Positions 16,231 to 24,179 of a stretch of DNA of 64,000 nt are shown one piece after another. Origin of the DNA: Mycolicibacterium lutetiense (lineage in GTDB: Bacteria; Actinomycetota; Actinomycetes; Mycobacteriales; Mycobacteriaceae); the NCBI RefSeq assembly GCF_017876775.1, contig NZ_JAGIOP010000001.1, positions 744,001 through 808,000 on the forward strand. Direction: 5' to 3'. The notes beneath the pieces were generated by a model. It saw nothing but the letters and a program-made list of their open reading frames with translations. It was not told the DNA's origin and did not search any database. A program made the translations under genes and the position numbers. Position 1 is the first letter of the stretch, and the number at the start of each line of letters is the position of its first letter.

Positions 16231-17528
16231 GGCAGCACCGCCGTGACGATCGTCGGACCCGTGGCGGGACTCGACACCGCGAACGATCCGCCGGCGGCAC
16301 GTACTCGTTCCTCGAGTCCGCGCAGGCCGGTCGCGGTCTCGTCGGCGTCGACGGCGGCACCGCCCTGACCGTCGTCGAATACCGAGACGTGCAGCACGTC
16401 GGCGGCGTCATCCAGGCGCACGGTGACCACGGCCTGAGTGGCGTTGGCGTGCTTGGCGATGTTGGTCAACGCCTCGGCGACCACGAAGTAGGCAACCGAT
16501 TCCACTTCGTCGGGCAGCCTGCGGGGCAGTTCGATGTGCAGTGTGGTGGGTACCCCCGAGGTTTCGGCGCGCTGCACCACCGACGACAGTGCCGCGTCAA
16601 GGCCCCGGTCCGACAGGATCGTCGGCGCGATGCCCCGCACCACGTTGCGAAGTTCGACGAGTGCGGCCTTGGCGTCGGCGTGAGCCTCGGCGATCAGGGC
16701 CTTGGCGGCGGGCGGATCCGAATCCAGCTTTGTCTGCGCCAGCCCGATCGTCATCGCCAGAGATACCAGGCGGGGTTGCACGCTGTCGTGCAGGTCCCGC
16801 TCGATGCGGTGCCGTTCGGTCTGCGCCGAGGACACCGCACCCTGCCGGGCATCGGCCAGCGCACTCACTTGATATTCCAGGGCCGCGGTGGGCGACGGCG
16901 ACAGGAGCCATCGGTCGATCGCGGCATCCACTGCCGGGGCGAGGATCAGGATGGCTGCCGCGGCGATGACGGCGACGACCGCCAGCAGCACGGCGATCGG
17001 CAGGGAGAGAAAGATCAGACCGGCGGCGTTGTCGCTGTGACGGATGGCGACGGCCGCGGCTGGGCCGAGGAAGGCGAACGTCAGCAGGGCGAAGGCGAGG
17101 CCGGTGGCCAGCATGTCGTAGGTCATCCGCAGGTAGTGATGGCAGAAGCCCTTCCAGAACCGGGTACTGCTGATATCCAGCCAGAGCTGATGCGCCCAGC
17201 CCTGGAAGCCCGTATGCGGTGACAATCGGCGGGGCGGGATGCCGATTCCGAAACCGAACACCGCTTCACTGCGGGTCCGCTCGAACCCCTCCACGCCGCG
17301 CATCAGGTAGATGAACACCACCGCGGCAAGCAGGAAGCCGATCACGGACGGAATCGAAGAGAATCCGATGACCATGATGGACAACGGAATCCAGAACCAC
17401 ACGAGCGCGACGGCGGCACCGGTGATCATCGATGCGGTCGGCACGACGCCGATGGTGCGCGATCTCGAAACGGGCTCAGGCGGCGACGGGGCAGGTGCGG
17501 GCACGAAGGTTTCGCTGATTGCGACCAT
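16218..17528 (-). CDS. Sensor histidine kinase (HisKA_3 type)
   Basis: A 436-residue membrane kinase. Two pairs of hydrophobic helices lie in the first 240 residues and resemble the actinobacterial putative sensor domain. The dimerisation motif ERHRIERDLHDSVQPRLVSLA carries the phospho-accepting His. The ATP-binding lid includes EALTNIAKHANAT, VFDDGQGG and GLRGLEERVRAAGG. No large extracellular sensor is present, so the signal is probably perceived in or at the membrane, as in LiaS/NarL-family envelope stress kinases. I chose ATG 17528 (MVAISETF) because the upstream extension looks non-coding. Confidence 0.9.
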   Translation of the reverse strand: MVAISETFVPAPAPSPPEPVSRSRTIGVVPTASMITGAAVALVWFWIPLSIMVIGFSSIPSVIGFLLAAVVFIYLMRGVEGFERTRSEAVFGFGIGIPPRRLSPHTGFQGWAHQLWLDISSTRFWKGFCHHYLRMTYDMLATGLAFALLTFAFLGPAAAVAIRHSDNAAGLIFLSLPIAVLLAVVAVIAAAAILILAPAVDAAIDRWLLSPSPTAALEYQVSALADARQGAVSSAQTERHRIERDLHDSVQPRLVSLAMTIGLAQTKLDSDPPAAKALIAEAHADAKAALVELRNVVRGIAPTILSDRGLDAALSSVVQRAETSGVPTTLHIELPRRLPDEVESVAYFVVAEALTNIAKHANATQAVVTVRLDDAADVLHVSVFDDGQGGAAVDADETATGLRGLEERVRAAGGSFAVSSPATGPTIVTAVLPCAS

Positions 17529-17679
17529 GCCTTCCAACCTACGAAGTTGTGCGGCGCGGCGATACAGCGTTTTCCCCAGACCCCGCTGGGGGATAACCAC
17601 CCCCCAATCTCCGGCGATGAGTTTCGCCGGGCGGTCCGGTCTACCCGCTGTCACCCTCTCGAAACGCTAGGAGCAACCC

Positions 17680-18105
17680 ATGGCTGTTCTGTCCACACCC
17701 GACACCGATGCCCAAGGCCACGCCGACAAGTCGCTGAGGCGCAAGATCGGCATAGGGATCAGCGGGCTCGTCGGCGCCTTCCTCGTGTTCGACGCGTTCG
17801 GCAAGTTCACGCTTCCCCAGCAAGTCAAGGACGGAACTGCGGCTCTCGGTTTTCCCACTGGGCAGGCGCTGGTGATGGGAATCGTCCTGGCGGCGTGCGT
17901 CGTTGTCTACATCGTCCCGCGCACGGCGGTGCTGGGCGCGGTGGGCATCACGGCCTACCTCGGCGGCGCGGTCACTGCGAACATGCGCGTTGAAGCACCG
18001 CTGTTCAGCCACACGCTGTTCGCGGTCTACCTCGGTGTGCTGATGTGGATCGGACTGGTGCTCCGACGCCCCGAGTTGCTCAGGGTCGCCGGCCTACGGC
18101 GGTGA
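17680..18105 (+). CDS. DoxX-like small membrane protein
   Basis: A 141-residue protein with four hydrophobic helices (about residues 25-43, 65-85, 88-105 and 112-130). Typical DoxX-like features are LVFDAFGKF in helix 1 and LGAVGITAYLGGAVTANMRVE before the last helix. Members are linked to thiol and redox stress at the membrane in mycobacteria, but this subgroup has no defined reaction. It is divergent from the histidine kinase (151 bp) and converges with the VOC gene. Confidence 0.78.
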   Translation: MAVLSTPDTDAQGHADKSLRRKIGIGISGLVGAFLVFDAFGKFTLPQQVKDGTAALGFPTGQALVMGIVLAACVVVYIVPRTAVLGAVGITAYLGGAVTANMRVEAPLFSHTLFAVYLGVLMWIGLVLRRPELLRVAGLRR

Positions 18106-18108
18106 AGC

Positions 18109-18531
18109 CTACTTCGGTGCGGTGAGCTCCAGCGCGATGTTGTCGGGGTCGCGGAACTCCAGGATGTAGGACGGGCCGATGTCTTTGACGGGCTCGTGCC
18201 CGATACCCAAATCGTCGAGATGCAGTGCGGCGTCGTTCAACTCGGCGAGGCTCCTGAGCCGGAAGGCCAGGTGGTCCAGCCCGGTTCGGTCTTCGTCGAA
18301 GGCATCCCGGCCGACCGGGCGCAGGCCGATCAACGTTGCCCCGGCGTCGTAGATCACCCCGCCGGACAGAAAACTCAGCCGGGCGCGGGTGGCGACGTCG
18401 GCGTCCTGCAGCAGCTCGATCAGAATCGGCCAGCCGAAGACGCTCTCGTAGAACTGCCGGGACCGTTCGATGTCGGTGACCGTGAGCCGCAAATGCGCGA
18501 CGGAGGACGTGGTGATGGCCATGGGGTTCAT
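18109..18531 (-). CDS. VOC-family (glyoxalase/bleomycin-resistance fold) protein
   Basis: A 140-residue VOC protein: VAHLRLTVTDIERSRQFYESVFGWP at the start, and FRDPDNIALELTAPK at the end with the usual terminal Glu ligand. Candidate ligands are His in VAHLRL, His in GLDHLAFRL, and Glu near the C-terminus. The reaction is unknown. I chose ATG 18531 because GAGG lies seven bases upstream; ATG 18522 is an alternative. It is divergent from the F420-type oxidoreductase with 30 bp between starts. Confidence 0.82.
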   Translation of the reverse strand: MNPMAITTSSVAHLRLTVTDIERSRQFYESVFGWPILIELLQDADVATRARLSFLSGGVIYDAGATLIGLRPVGRDAFDEDRTGLDHLAFRLRSLAELNDAALHLDDLGIGHEPVKDIGPSYILEFRDPDNIALELTAPK

Positions 18532-18549
18532 GCTGCCACCTCGACGTGA

Positions 18550-18555
18550 TAGAAT
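18550..18555 (+). promoter_or_regulatory. Putative -10 of the oxidoreductase gene (leaderless)
   Basis: TAGAAT lies six bases before GTG 18562, with a weak TTCATG 17 bp upstream at 18527-18532. The spacing predicts a leaderless transcript. Confidence 0.5.
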
Positions 18556-18561
18556 CCGTGC

Positions 18562-19455
18562 GTGCATGTGGGGATGACGATGCCGGTCATGGAACCTTTG
18601 TTGGATGCGACGACGCTGCGGTCCTGGGCGCAAGTCATCGACGAAGGGCCGTTCTCGTCGCTGTGCTGGGGCGAGCGCATCGCCTTCGACAATCCGGACA
18701 GCCTGACCCTGCTGGGCGCACTGGCGGCCTGGACTGACCGGGTGCGGCTGGTGACCACCGTGGTGGTACCGCAGTTGCACGATCCGGTGATGCTGGCCAA
18801 GGGCTTGGCCACCGGTGACCTGCTCAGTGGTGGGCGGTTGACCGTGGGTATCGGTGTCGGTGGCCGCCACGAGGACTATCACGCGGTCGGCGCCGACCCG
18901 GGGACCCAGAGCCGGCGGGGACTGGCTGAGCGTGTCGCGGTGATGAAGCGGGTGTGGGCCGGCGAGAAGGTCACCGAATCGGTGCTTCCGGTCGGGCCGC
19001 CGCCGGTTCAGTCCGGTGGGCCGCCGTTGCAGATCGGCAGCATCGGGCCCAAGACCATCCGTGATGCCGCGGTCTGGGCCGACGGCGTCGCCGGCACCAC
19101 ACTGGATCTGGATCTGACTCGCCAGGCCGAGTTGTTCGACGTCGCCCGGACCGCGTGGGCCGAGGCCGGCAAGCCCAAGCCGCACCTGGCGACCTCGTTC
19201 TGGTTCGCGCTCGGTAAGCCCGAGGAGGCCCGCGATCAGGTACGCCGGCATCTGCGTCGGTACATGAACTGGATCCCGGCCGAGTACGTCGACGCGATGG
19301 CTCCCATGACCGGCTGGGCCGGCACCGAAGAGGAACTGGTCGAGGTGCTCGGCAAGTTCGAGAGCATCGGCACCGACGAGGTGCACCTGATCCCGACCAG
19401 CTCCGATATCGACCAGCTGCGGCGAGTGGCTGAGGTGGCCAAAGCCTTCGTCTGA
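18562..19455 (+). CDS. LLM-class F420-dependent oxidoreductase
   Basis: A 297-residue luciferase-like TIM-barrel protein. The segments GALAAWTDRVRLVTTVVVPQLHDPVMLAKGLATGDLLSGGRLTVGIGVGGRHEDYHAVG and PLQIGSIGPKTIRDAAVWADG match the mycobacterial F420-using subgroup. It probably transfers hydride from F420H2 to an unknown substrate. GTG 18562 gives the expected short beta strand (MHVGMTMPV). Confidence 0.85.
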   Translation: MHVGMTMPVMEPLLDATTLRSWAQVIDEGPFSSLCWGERIAFDNPDSLTLLGALAAWTDRVRLVTTVVVPQLHDPVMLAKGLATGDLLSGGRLTVGIGVGGRHEDYHAVGADPGTQSRRGLAERVAVMKRVWAGEKVTESVLPVGPPPVQSGGPPLQIGSIGPKTIRDAAVWADGVAGTTLDLDLTRQAELFDVARTAWAEAGKPKPHLATSFWFALGKPEEARDQVRRHLRRYMNWIPAEYVDAMAPMTGWAGTEEELVEVLGKFESIGTDEVHLIPTSSDIDQLRRVAEVAKAFV

Positions 19456-19847
19456 AATTCTCCGATCGGACTATTTCAGCAATACGTGAGCAAGGTCATG
19501 GAATCGGCGTCGACGTGGCCTGCGTCTCTGTTCTGCCCCTAGGTGCCCGATGTTTTCGAGCTCGGCACGCGTGGGGTGGCCAGCGTCGGACTATTCGATG
19601 TCGTACCTGTCCATCAGGCACGACGACGTGCGGTTGCCGAGTTGTTCACCGGTCGGTTGCCGACTATTCGGGCGGGGTTCCCCAGGCCCGAGGCATTCTC
19701 GGAAACGTTCGAGTGAAATCCGGTGCAGGCCGGCTACAGCAAACGATGTCAAGGGCGCGTTACGGATCAGCACGCGCCAGATATCGGTACTAGCGTATTG
19801 ATCGACGACGTGGTCAGGCAGAGGCGAATACGACAGTTGGGGAACTC
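19456..19847. other. 392-bp gap with no confident gene
   Basis: I see no RNA gene or convincing promoter here. The motif CGACTATT or close variants occurs three times (near 19468, 19588 and 19661), and CGGTTGCCGA occurs twice (19631-19640 and 19654-19663). A 57-codon frame from GTG 19543 to TGA 19716 reads smoothly (for example RAVAELFTGRLPTIRAGFPR) and could be a small gene or the tail of a decayed one; I do not recognise it. Confidence 0.4.
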
Positions 19848-20186
19848 ATGATCCAGAAGAGCTTGATCGCCACGACCTTGGCAGCGGGGATCGTCAGTGC
19901 CGCCGTGGCGCTGTCTGCGCCGGCATCGGCCGATTCCAAGGGCAACAGCACCGTCGGGTGCTCGCCGTGCGACCGCGTGACCTCCTCGCTCACCGACGCC
20001 GCCACCGACGCCGCCAAGAGTGCGATCACCGGCGGGGTCGACCTGCCCGAGATCCCCGTAGTCGACAAATGGGTGAAGTTCCCCGGTAAGACGGCCGAGA
20101 AGTGGGCGACCTTCCCCGGTAAGACGGCCGAGAAGTGGGGCGGCTTCCCGGGCAAGGTCCTGAAGAAGTGGACCGGGCTGGGCTGA
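19848..20186 (+). CDS. Small exported protein with three 11-residue repeats
   Basis: A 112-residue protein. Residues 1-28 form a Sec signal peptide (MIQKSLIATTLAAGIVSAAV, then a small-residue stretch ending ASA before DSKGN). The mature part has a CSPC pair near residue 38 and ends in three tandem units of 11 residues: FPGKTAEKWAT, FPGKTAEKWGG and FPGKVLKKWTG. The units are cationic and Trp-bearing. I do not recognise the family. The gene stands alone and is followed by a strong hairpin terminator at 20218-20254. Cell wall or membrane binding through the repeats is inference. Confidence 0.75.
   Translation: MIQKSLIATTLAAGIVSAAVALSAPASADSKGNSTVGCSPCDRVTSSLTDAATDAAKSAITGGVDLPEIPVVDKWVKFPGKTAEKWATFPGKTAEKWGGFPGKVLKKWTGLG
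20079..20177 (+). repeat. Three in-frame 33-bp tandem repeats
   Basis: Units at 20079-20111, 20112-20144 and 20145-20177 encode the 11-residue repeats of the exported protein. Units 1 and 2 are nearly identical in DNA; unit 3 has diverged. Confidence 0.85.
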
Positions 20187-20217
20187 CCTCCCGCCCGTGC
20201 ACAACAGTCCCAAACAG

Positions 20218-20254
20218 ATCAGTGGTGACCCGCTGTAAACGGGTCACCACTGAT
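20218..20254 (+). terminator. Hairpin terminator after the exported-protein gene
   Basis: A perfect 15-bp stem (ATCAGTGGTGACCCG paired with CGGGTCACCACTGAT) closes a seven-base loop at 20233-20239. There is no long U tract, which is common for mycobacterial terminators. The rest of the gap to the GntR gene (20255-20537) holds a GC-rich inverted repeat (CCCCGCC near 20500, GGCGGGG near 20520) just past the GntR stop, and nothing else I recognise. Confidence 0.8.
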
Positions 20255-20537
20255 ACGTGGGCGGTGTTGGAGGCTTACTCCCCCGGATCACCACCACCGG
20301 TCCACAAGTAATTCAGCTTGACTGTATACCCTGAGCGCCATTTGCTGAAGACCCTTCTTCTGGACAGATTCGCGACGCGTGGGCACCCTTCCCTGGTGTG
20401 GCTCCGCACCAATTGTGGATCGGTTACCTGGGTCTTTGCGTTCGCAGATTCTTCTGTCGTTGCGCCTTAGGGCGCTCGGCTGACGGGCGACTTTTTCCCC
20501 GCCCCTGCGTTGCTGGCGGCGGGGCCATCGCGAATGA

Positions 20538-21206
20538 CTACCTCAGTCCGCCGTTCTGGGCCAGGTGATCGGCGAGCAGCGCACCGGCATTCCGGATATG
20601 TCGGGCCATGGCGGCGCGGGCCTGCTCGGGGTTGTTGGCGCGCAAGTGCTCGATGATGGCCCGGTGATCCTGGGCCGATGCCTCGGGCCAACCCTCCACG
20701 GCGGCAAAGAACTTGCGGGGTGCATACGTCAGCGTGGTCTTGATAAGCCACCGGATCTTGCGTGACCCGCTCAGCCGGTAGATCAGTTCGTGGAACTGGT
20801 GGTTGAGCCGTTCTTCCTCGTCGAAATCATTTGCAGCAGCGGCATGTTCGAGCGCATCCTGGATTCGCTCGAGTTCGTCTACCGTCGTCGGTGTGATCGT
20901 CGCGGCGACGCGAGCGGTGAGCTCACCGCCCAACAGGGCTTGGGCGTCGTAGATGTCGCGGATGTCGTCGCTGGACAGCGCCGTCACCATGAAGCCGCGG
21001 CGTGGCTCGACGGATAAGAAGCCCTCGGTCTGAAGCTGCAGCAGGCCCTCGCGGGCCGGCGTGGCGCTGATTCCGAGTTCCTCGGCGACCACCTCCGGAC
21101 GGATGAACTGCCCAGAGTGCAACTGTCCCGACACGATGAGCTCGCGCACATGCGACGACGCGACATCAGACAACCGCATGAGGTGTTTCTTGGGATTCCC
21201 GTTCAT
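20538..21206 (-). CDS. GntR-family regulator, FCD (FadR) subfamily
   Basis: A 222-residue regulator. The winged helix (residues about 12-75: VRELIVSGQLHSGQFIRPEVVAEELGISATPAREGLLQLQTEGFLSVEPRRGFMV) is followed by an all-helical FCD ligand domain with conserved Asp and His metal ligands (DIYDAQALL, NHQFHELIY, DHRAIIEHL). FCD proteins bind small organic acids or acyl compounds. It lies 12 bp downstream of an acyl-CoA dehydrogenase gene on the same strand and probably controls that operon. Confidence 0.9.
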   Translation of the reverse strand: MNGNPKKHLMRLSDVASSHVRELIVSGQLHSGQFIRPEVVAEELGISATPAREGLLQLQTEGFLSVEPRRGFMVTALSSDDIRDIYDAQALLGGELTARVAATITPTTVDELERIQDALEHAAAANDFDEEERLNHQFHELIYRLSGSRKIRWLIKTTLTYAPRKFFAAVEGWPEASAQDHRAIIEHLRANNPEQARAAMARHIRNAGALLADHLAQNGGLR

Positions 21207-21218
21207 GTCAGGCTGACC

Positions 21219-22376
21219 TCAGATGTCGAGTCCGCCGCGCTTGACCAGTTGCTTGGCGATGACGCCCCGCTGGATTTCGTTGGTGCCCTCGCCGACGATC
21301 ATCAGGGGCGCGTCGCGGAAATAGCGTTCGACGTCGTATTCGGTGGAGTAGCCGTAGCCGCCGTGGATCCGCACCGCATTCAGCGCGATCTCCATCGCGG
21401 TCTCCGAGGCGAACAGCTTGGCCATGCCTGCCTCCATGTCGCAGCGGCCGCCGGCGTCGATCCGCTCGGCCGCATCGAGCAGGAGGCTGCGGGCGGCGTA
21501 GAGCTTGGTGCCCATGTCGGCCAGCATGTTCCCGACCGACTGGTGCTTCCAGATCGGCACGCCGAAGCTCTCGCGGTCCTGCGCGTACTGCAGTGCGTCG
21601 TCAAACGCGGCGCGGGCCACGCCCGTTGCCCTGGCGGCCACCTGGATCCGGCCGACTTCCAGACCCTTCATCATCTGGGCGAATCCGCGTCCTTCGGCAC
21701 CACCGAGTAGCGCATCTGAATCCACTTGGCAGTCAACGAAATTGATCTCACAACTCTCGACGCCTTTGTATCCGAGTTTCGGCAGATCCTTGGAGACTTC
21801 GAAGCCGGGAACCTTCTCCACCAACAGAATCGACACGCCCTTGTGGGCGGGGAGCGCGGCGGGGTCGGTCTTGCACAGCAGCGCGACCAGGCCGGCCTTG
21901 CGGGCATTGCTGATCCAGGTCTTCGACCCGTTGATCACGTAGCCCGACTCGTTTTTGGTTGCCACGGTGCGCATGGCCTGCAGGTCGGAGCCTCCGCCGG
22001 GTTCGGTGAGCGCCATTGTGGCGCGCAGTTCGCCGGTGGCCATGCGGGGCAGATACTTCTGCTTCTGCGCCTCGGTGCCGAACTGCAGTAACAGCTTGGA
22101 CACCACGGTGTGCCCGCCCATCGCGCCGGCCAGGCTCATCCAGCCGCGCGCGAGCTCCTCGGTGACCTGCGCGTAGCACGGCATCGAAACTGCCGCGAAA
22201 CCATAGGGTTCCGGGATCGCCAGACCAAAGATGCCCATCTCCTTCATCGTCTCGATGAGTGCCTCGGGATAGGTGTTGGCGTGTTCGAGTTCGCGGACGA
22301 CGGGCCGGACCTGCTTGTCGACGAAGTCGCGGACGGTGTCGACGATGGCCTGCTCTTCGGTGGACAAGGTAATCAC
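21219..22376 (-). CDS. Acyl-CoA dehydrogenase
   Basis: A 385-residue FAD enzyme of the acyl-CoA dehydrogenase family. Visible signatures are MALTEPGGGSDLQAMRT (flavin/substrate loop), the central beta domain with VINGSKTWISNA, and the C-terminal helical motif IHGGYGYSTEYDVERYFRDAPL containing the likely catalytic Glu. It would oxidise an acyl-CoA to the 2-enoyl-CoA and pass electrons to ETF; chain specificity is unknown. The GTG start has AGGAGGAA upstream. It forms an operon with the FCD regulator that follows. Confidence 0.93.
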   Translation of the reverse strand: MITLSTEEQAIVDTVRDFVDKQVRPVVRELEHANTYPEALIETMKEMGIFGLAIPEPYGFAAVSMPCYAQVTEELARGWMSLAGAMGGHTVVSKLLLQFGTEAQKQKYLPRMATGELRATMALTEPGGGSDLQAMRTVATKNESGYVINGSKTWISNARKAGLVALLCKTDPAALPAHKGVSILLVEKVPGFEVSKDLPKLGYKGVESCEINFVDCQVDSDALLGGAEGRGFAQMMKGLEVGRIQVAARATGVARAAFDDALQYAQDRESFGVPIWKHQSVGNMLADMGTKLYAARSLLLDAAERIDAGGRCDMEAGMAKLFASETAMEIALNAVRIHGGYGYSTEYDVERYFRDAPLMIVGEGTNEIQRGVIAKQLVKRGGLDI

Positions 22377-22400
22377 TGAGTTCCTCCTGGAAGCTTTATG

Positions 22401-22420
22401 GAAAATATTCTATAGAGTTT
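22401..22420. promoter_or_regulatory. AT-rich promoter/operator patch before the acyl-CoA dehydrogenase gene
   Basis: An AT-rich stretch in otherwise GC-rich DNA contains the palindromes AATATT (22404-22409) and TCTATAGA (22409-22416). On the minus strand it offers TATAGA as a -10. It is a plausible binding site for the adjacent GntR-FCD regulator, but no consensus was checked. Confidence 0.4.
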
Positions 22421-22490
22421 GAGTATGTCCGATTCGGATGACCCGATGGCGGCGGTTGGCGGCTGACAGCGTGGGCGTGGGCGAAAGGCG

Positions 22491-22496
22491 CAGAAT
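22491..22496 (+). promoter_or_regulatory. Putative -10 of the HD-LuxR gene (leaderless)
   Basis: CAGAAT lies six bases before GTG 22503. The spacing predicts a leaderless transcript. Confidence 0.4.
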
Positions 22497-22502
22497 AGGG
22501 AC

Positions 22503-24083
22503 GTGCCACCGCTTCGGATGCGGTACGACTCGGGAAACGGTCTGTGTAAGGCCGAGTTGCTGGCGGCGGTTTCGCTGGCGATCGACCTTGGTCTCGGCCA
22601 GCCGATGGAACACATGCTCCGATCGTCGCTGATCGCCACACGTCTCGCGGAGCGGATAGGTCTTGATGCGCGACAGCGCGCGACGGTGTACTACGCAAAT
22701 CTGGTCGGCTGGATCGGCTGCCACGCCGACTCGCATGAACTGTCAGCTCTTTTCGGCGACGACATCGGTTTTCGGGCCGACACCTACGGGGTGGACCGGG
22801 CTGGGATGCCATTTCTGCGGTTGATGGTCAGCCATGTCGGGCAGGATCTGCCTGGCTGGGAACGCGGAATCCGATCGGCGATATTCGTTCTCACCGCGCG
22901 CAACCAGGTGGCCCGGCTCATCAACTCGCACTGCAGCTCGGCTGGGGCGTTGTCCGACCGAATGGGGCTGGATCGCGACGTCGGTGCGGCACTTGCCTAT
23001 GTCTTCGAGCGCTGGGATGGCCGCGGTATGCCCAATGGTGTTGGTGGCGAGAAGATTCCGATCGAGATACACATCGTCGGCCTGGCTGACGTGGTCGAGG
23101 TGCATCTGCGTACCGGCGGTCTGGGGCAGGCGATCGAGGTCGTGCGATCCCGCAGTGGCACCCAGTTCAGCCCCGACGTCGCGGACGTGTTCGAGCGTGA
23201 TGCCGCCGCGATCGTCGAGGGGTTGCTCGACATCGATGTCTGGACTGCGGCACTGGCGCTCGCACCTGACCGCGATCGCATTCTGAGCGAGGACGAGATC
23301 GATGAATTCCTTCGAGCAATGGCAGATTTCGTCGATCTCAAATGCCCGGTCTCACCGGGCTACTCGCGCGGCATCGCCGACCTGGCGGCAGCAGCCGCCC
23401 GCCAGTTGCGGCTGTCGCAGGCCGAGGTGACGCGACTGTACCGCGCCGGCCTGGTCCACGGACTGGGGAAACTGGGCGTATCCAACCAGATCTGGGAGAA
23501 GAAGGGCCCGTTGACGACGGCCGAGACCGAGCGGCTGCGGATGTATCCGTACCTGACCGGGCGGATCCTGAATCGCGTCGACGGTTTGAAATCGGTTGTC
23601 TCGCTGGCCACCAAGCACGAGGAGAGGATCGACGGCTCCGGATTCCCCCGAGGCAATGCGGGTCCGGAGCTCACCATGGCCGATCGGATACTGGCGGCTG
23701 CTGTCACATATCAGGTTCTGCACGAGCAGGATTCGGGGCATGCGGATGTTGCCGGACTGTTGCGTCGCGAGGCGCGCGACGGACGACTTGACGCGGAGTC
23801 GGTGGAAGCGGTGCTGACGGCGGCGGGTCATCGGTCGGAGCCCCGGTCCGGGCCCTCATCGAGGCTCACCGCCCGCGAGGTCGAAGTCTTGCGGCTCGTC
23901 GCGCAGGGGAGATCCAACCGGGAGATCGGCTCCACTCTGTTCATCGCGGAGAAGACAGCGCGCAACCACGTCGAGCGGGTGTACGCCAAGCTCGGCGTCA
24001 GCAACCGCACCCAGGCGACTCTGGCGGCCATCGATCGAGGTCTGGCCGGCCCCGCGCTCGACACCGCCGGGGGATCGGCGTAG
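22503..24083 (+). CDS. HD-GYP-like regulator with C-terminal LuxR helix-turn-helix
   Basis: A 526-residue protein. The N-terminal half resembles a degenerate HD-GYP domain ([17 protein letters not shown] near residue 175). Residues about 290-430 form a second HD-GYP-like domain with [19 protein letters not shown] and [14 protein letters not shown]. The canonical HD pair of HDxGK is HG here, so phosphodiesterase activity is doubtful. Residues about 450-515 are a LuxR helix-turn-helix ([48 protein letters not shown]). It is likely a one-component transcription factor; ligand and targets are unknown. It lies 96 bp before the ABC transporter gene. Confidence 0.82.
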   Translation: MPPLRMRYDSGNGLCKAELLAAVSLAIDLGLGQPMEHMLRSSLIATRLAERIGLDARQRATVYYANLVGWIGCHADSHELSALFGDDIGFRADTYGVDRAGMPFLRLMVSHVGQDLPGWERGIRSAIFVLTARNQVARLINSHCSSAGALSDRMGLDRDVGAALAYVFERWDGRGMPNGVGGEKIPIEIHIVGLADVVEVHLRTGGLGQAIEVVRSRSGTQFSPDVADVFERDAAAIVEGLLDIDVWTAALALAPDRDRILSEDEIDEFLRAMADFVDLKCPVSPGYSRGIADLAAAAARQLRLSQAEVTRLYRAGLVHGLGKLGVSNQIWEKKGPLTTAETERLRMYPYLTGRILNRVDGLKSVVSLATKHEERIDGSGFPRGNAGPELTMADRILAAAVTYQVLHEQDSGHADVAGLLRREARDGRLDAESVEAVLTAAGHRSEPRSGPSSRLTAREVEVLRLVAQGRSNREIGSTLFIAEKTARNHVERVYAKLGVSNRTQATLAAIDRGLAGPALDTAGGSA

Positions 24084-24179
24084 CGCGCATTTGAGGCGAT
24101 TGCCCCATGTAGCCATCGGTGCTTCCGTTCGATGATCAGAACCTGACCAGCTATTTCAGCACTTTCGGAGGGACCGATC

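Noticed and set aside
20487..20526. GC-rich inverted repeat after the GntR gene as a U-tract terminator
   Set aside because: Read in the gene's direction the stem is followed by A residues, not U, so it was kept only as a possible weak terminator.
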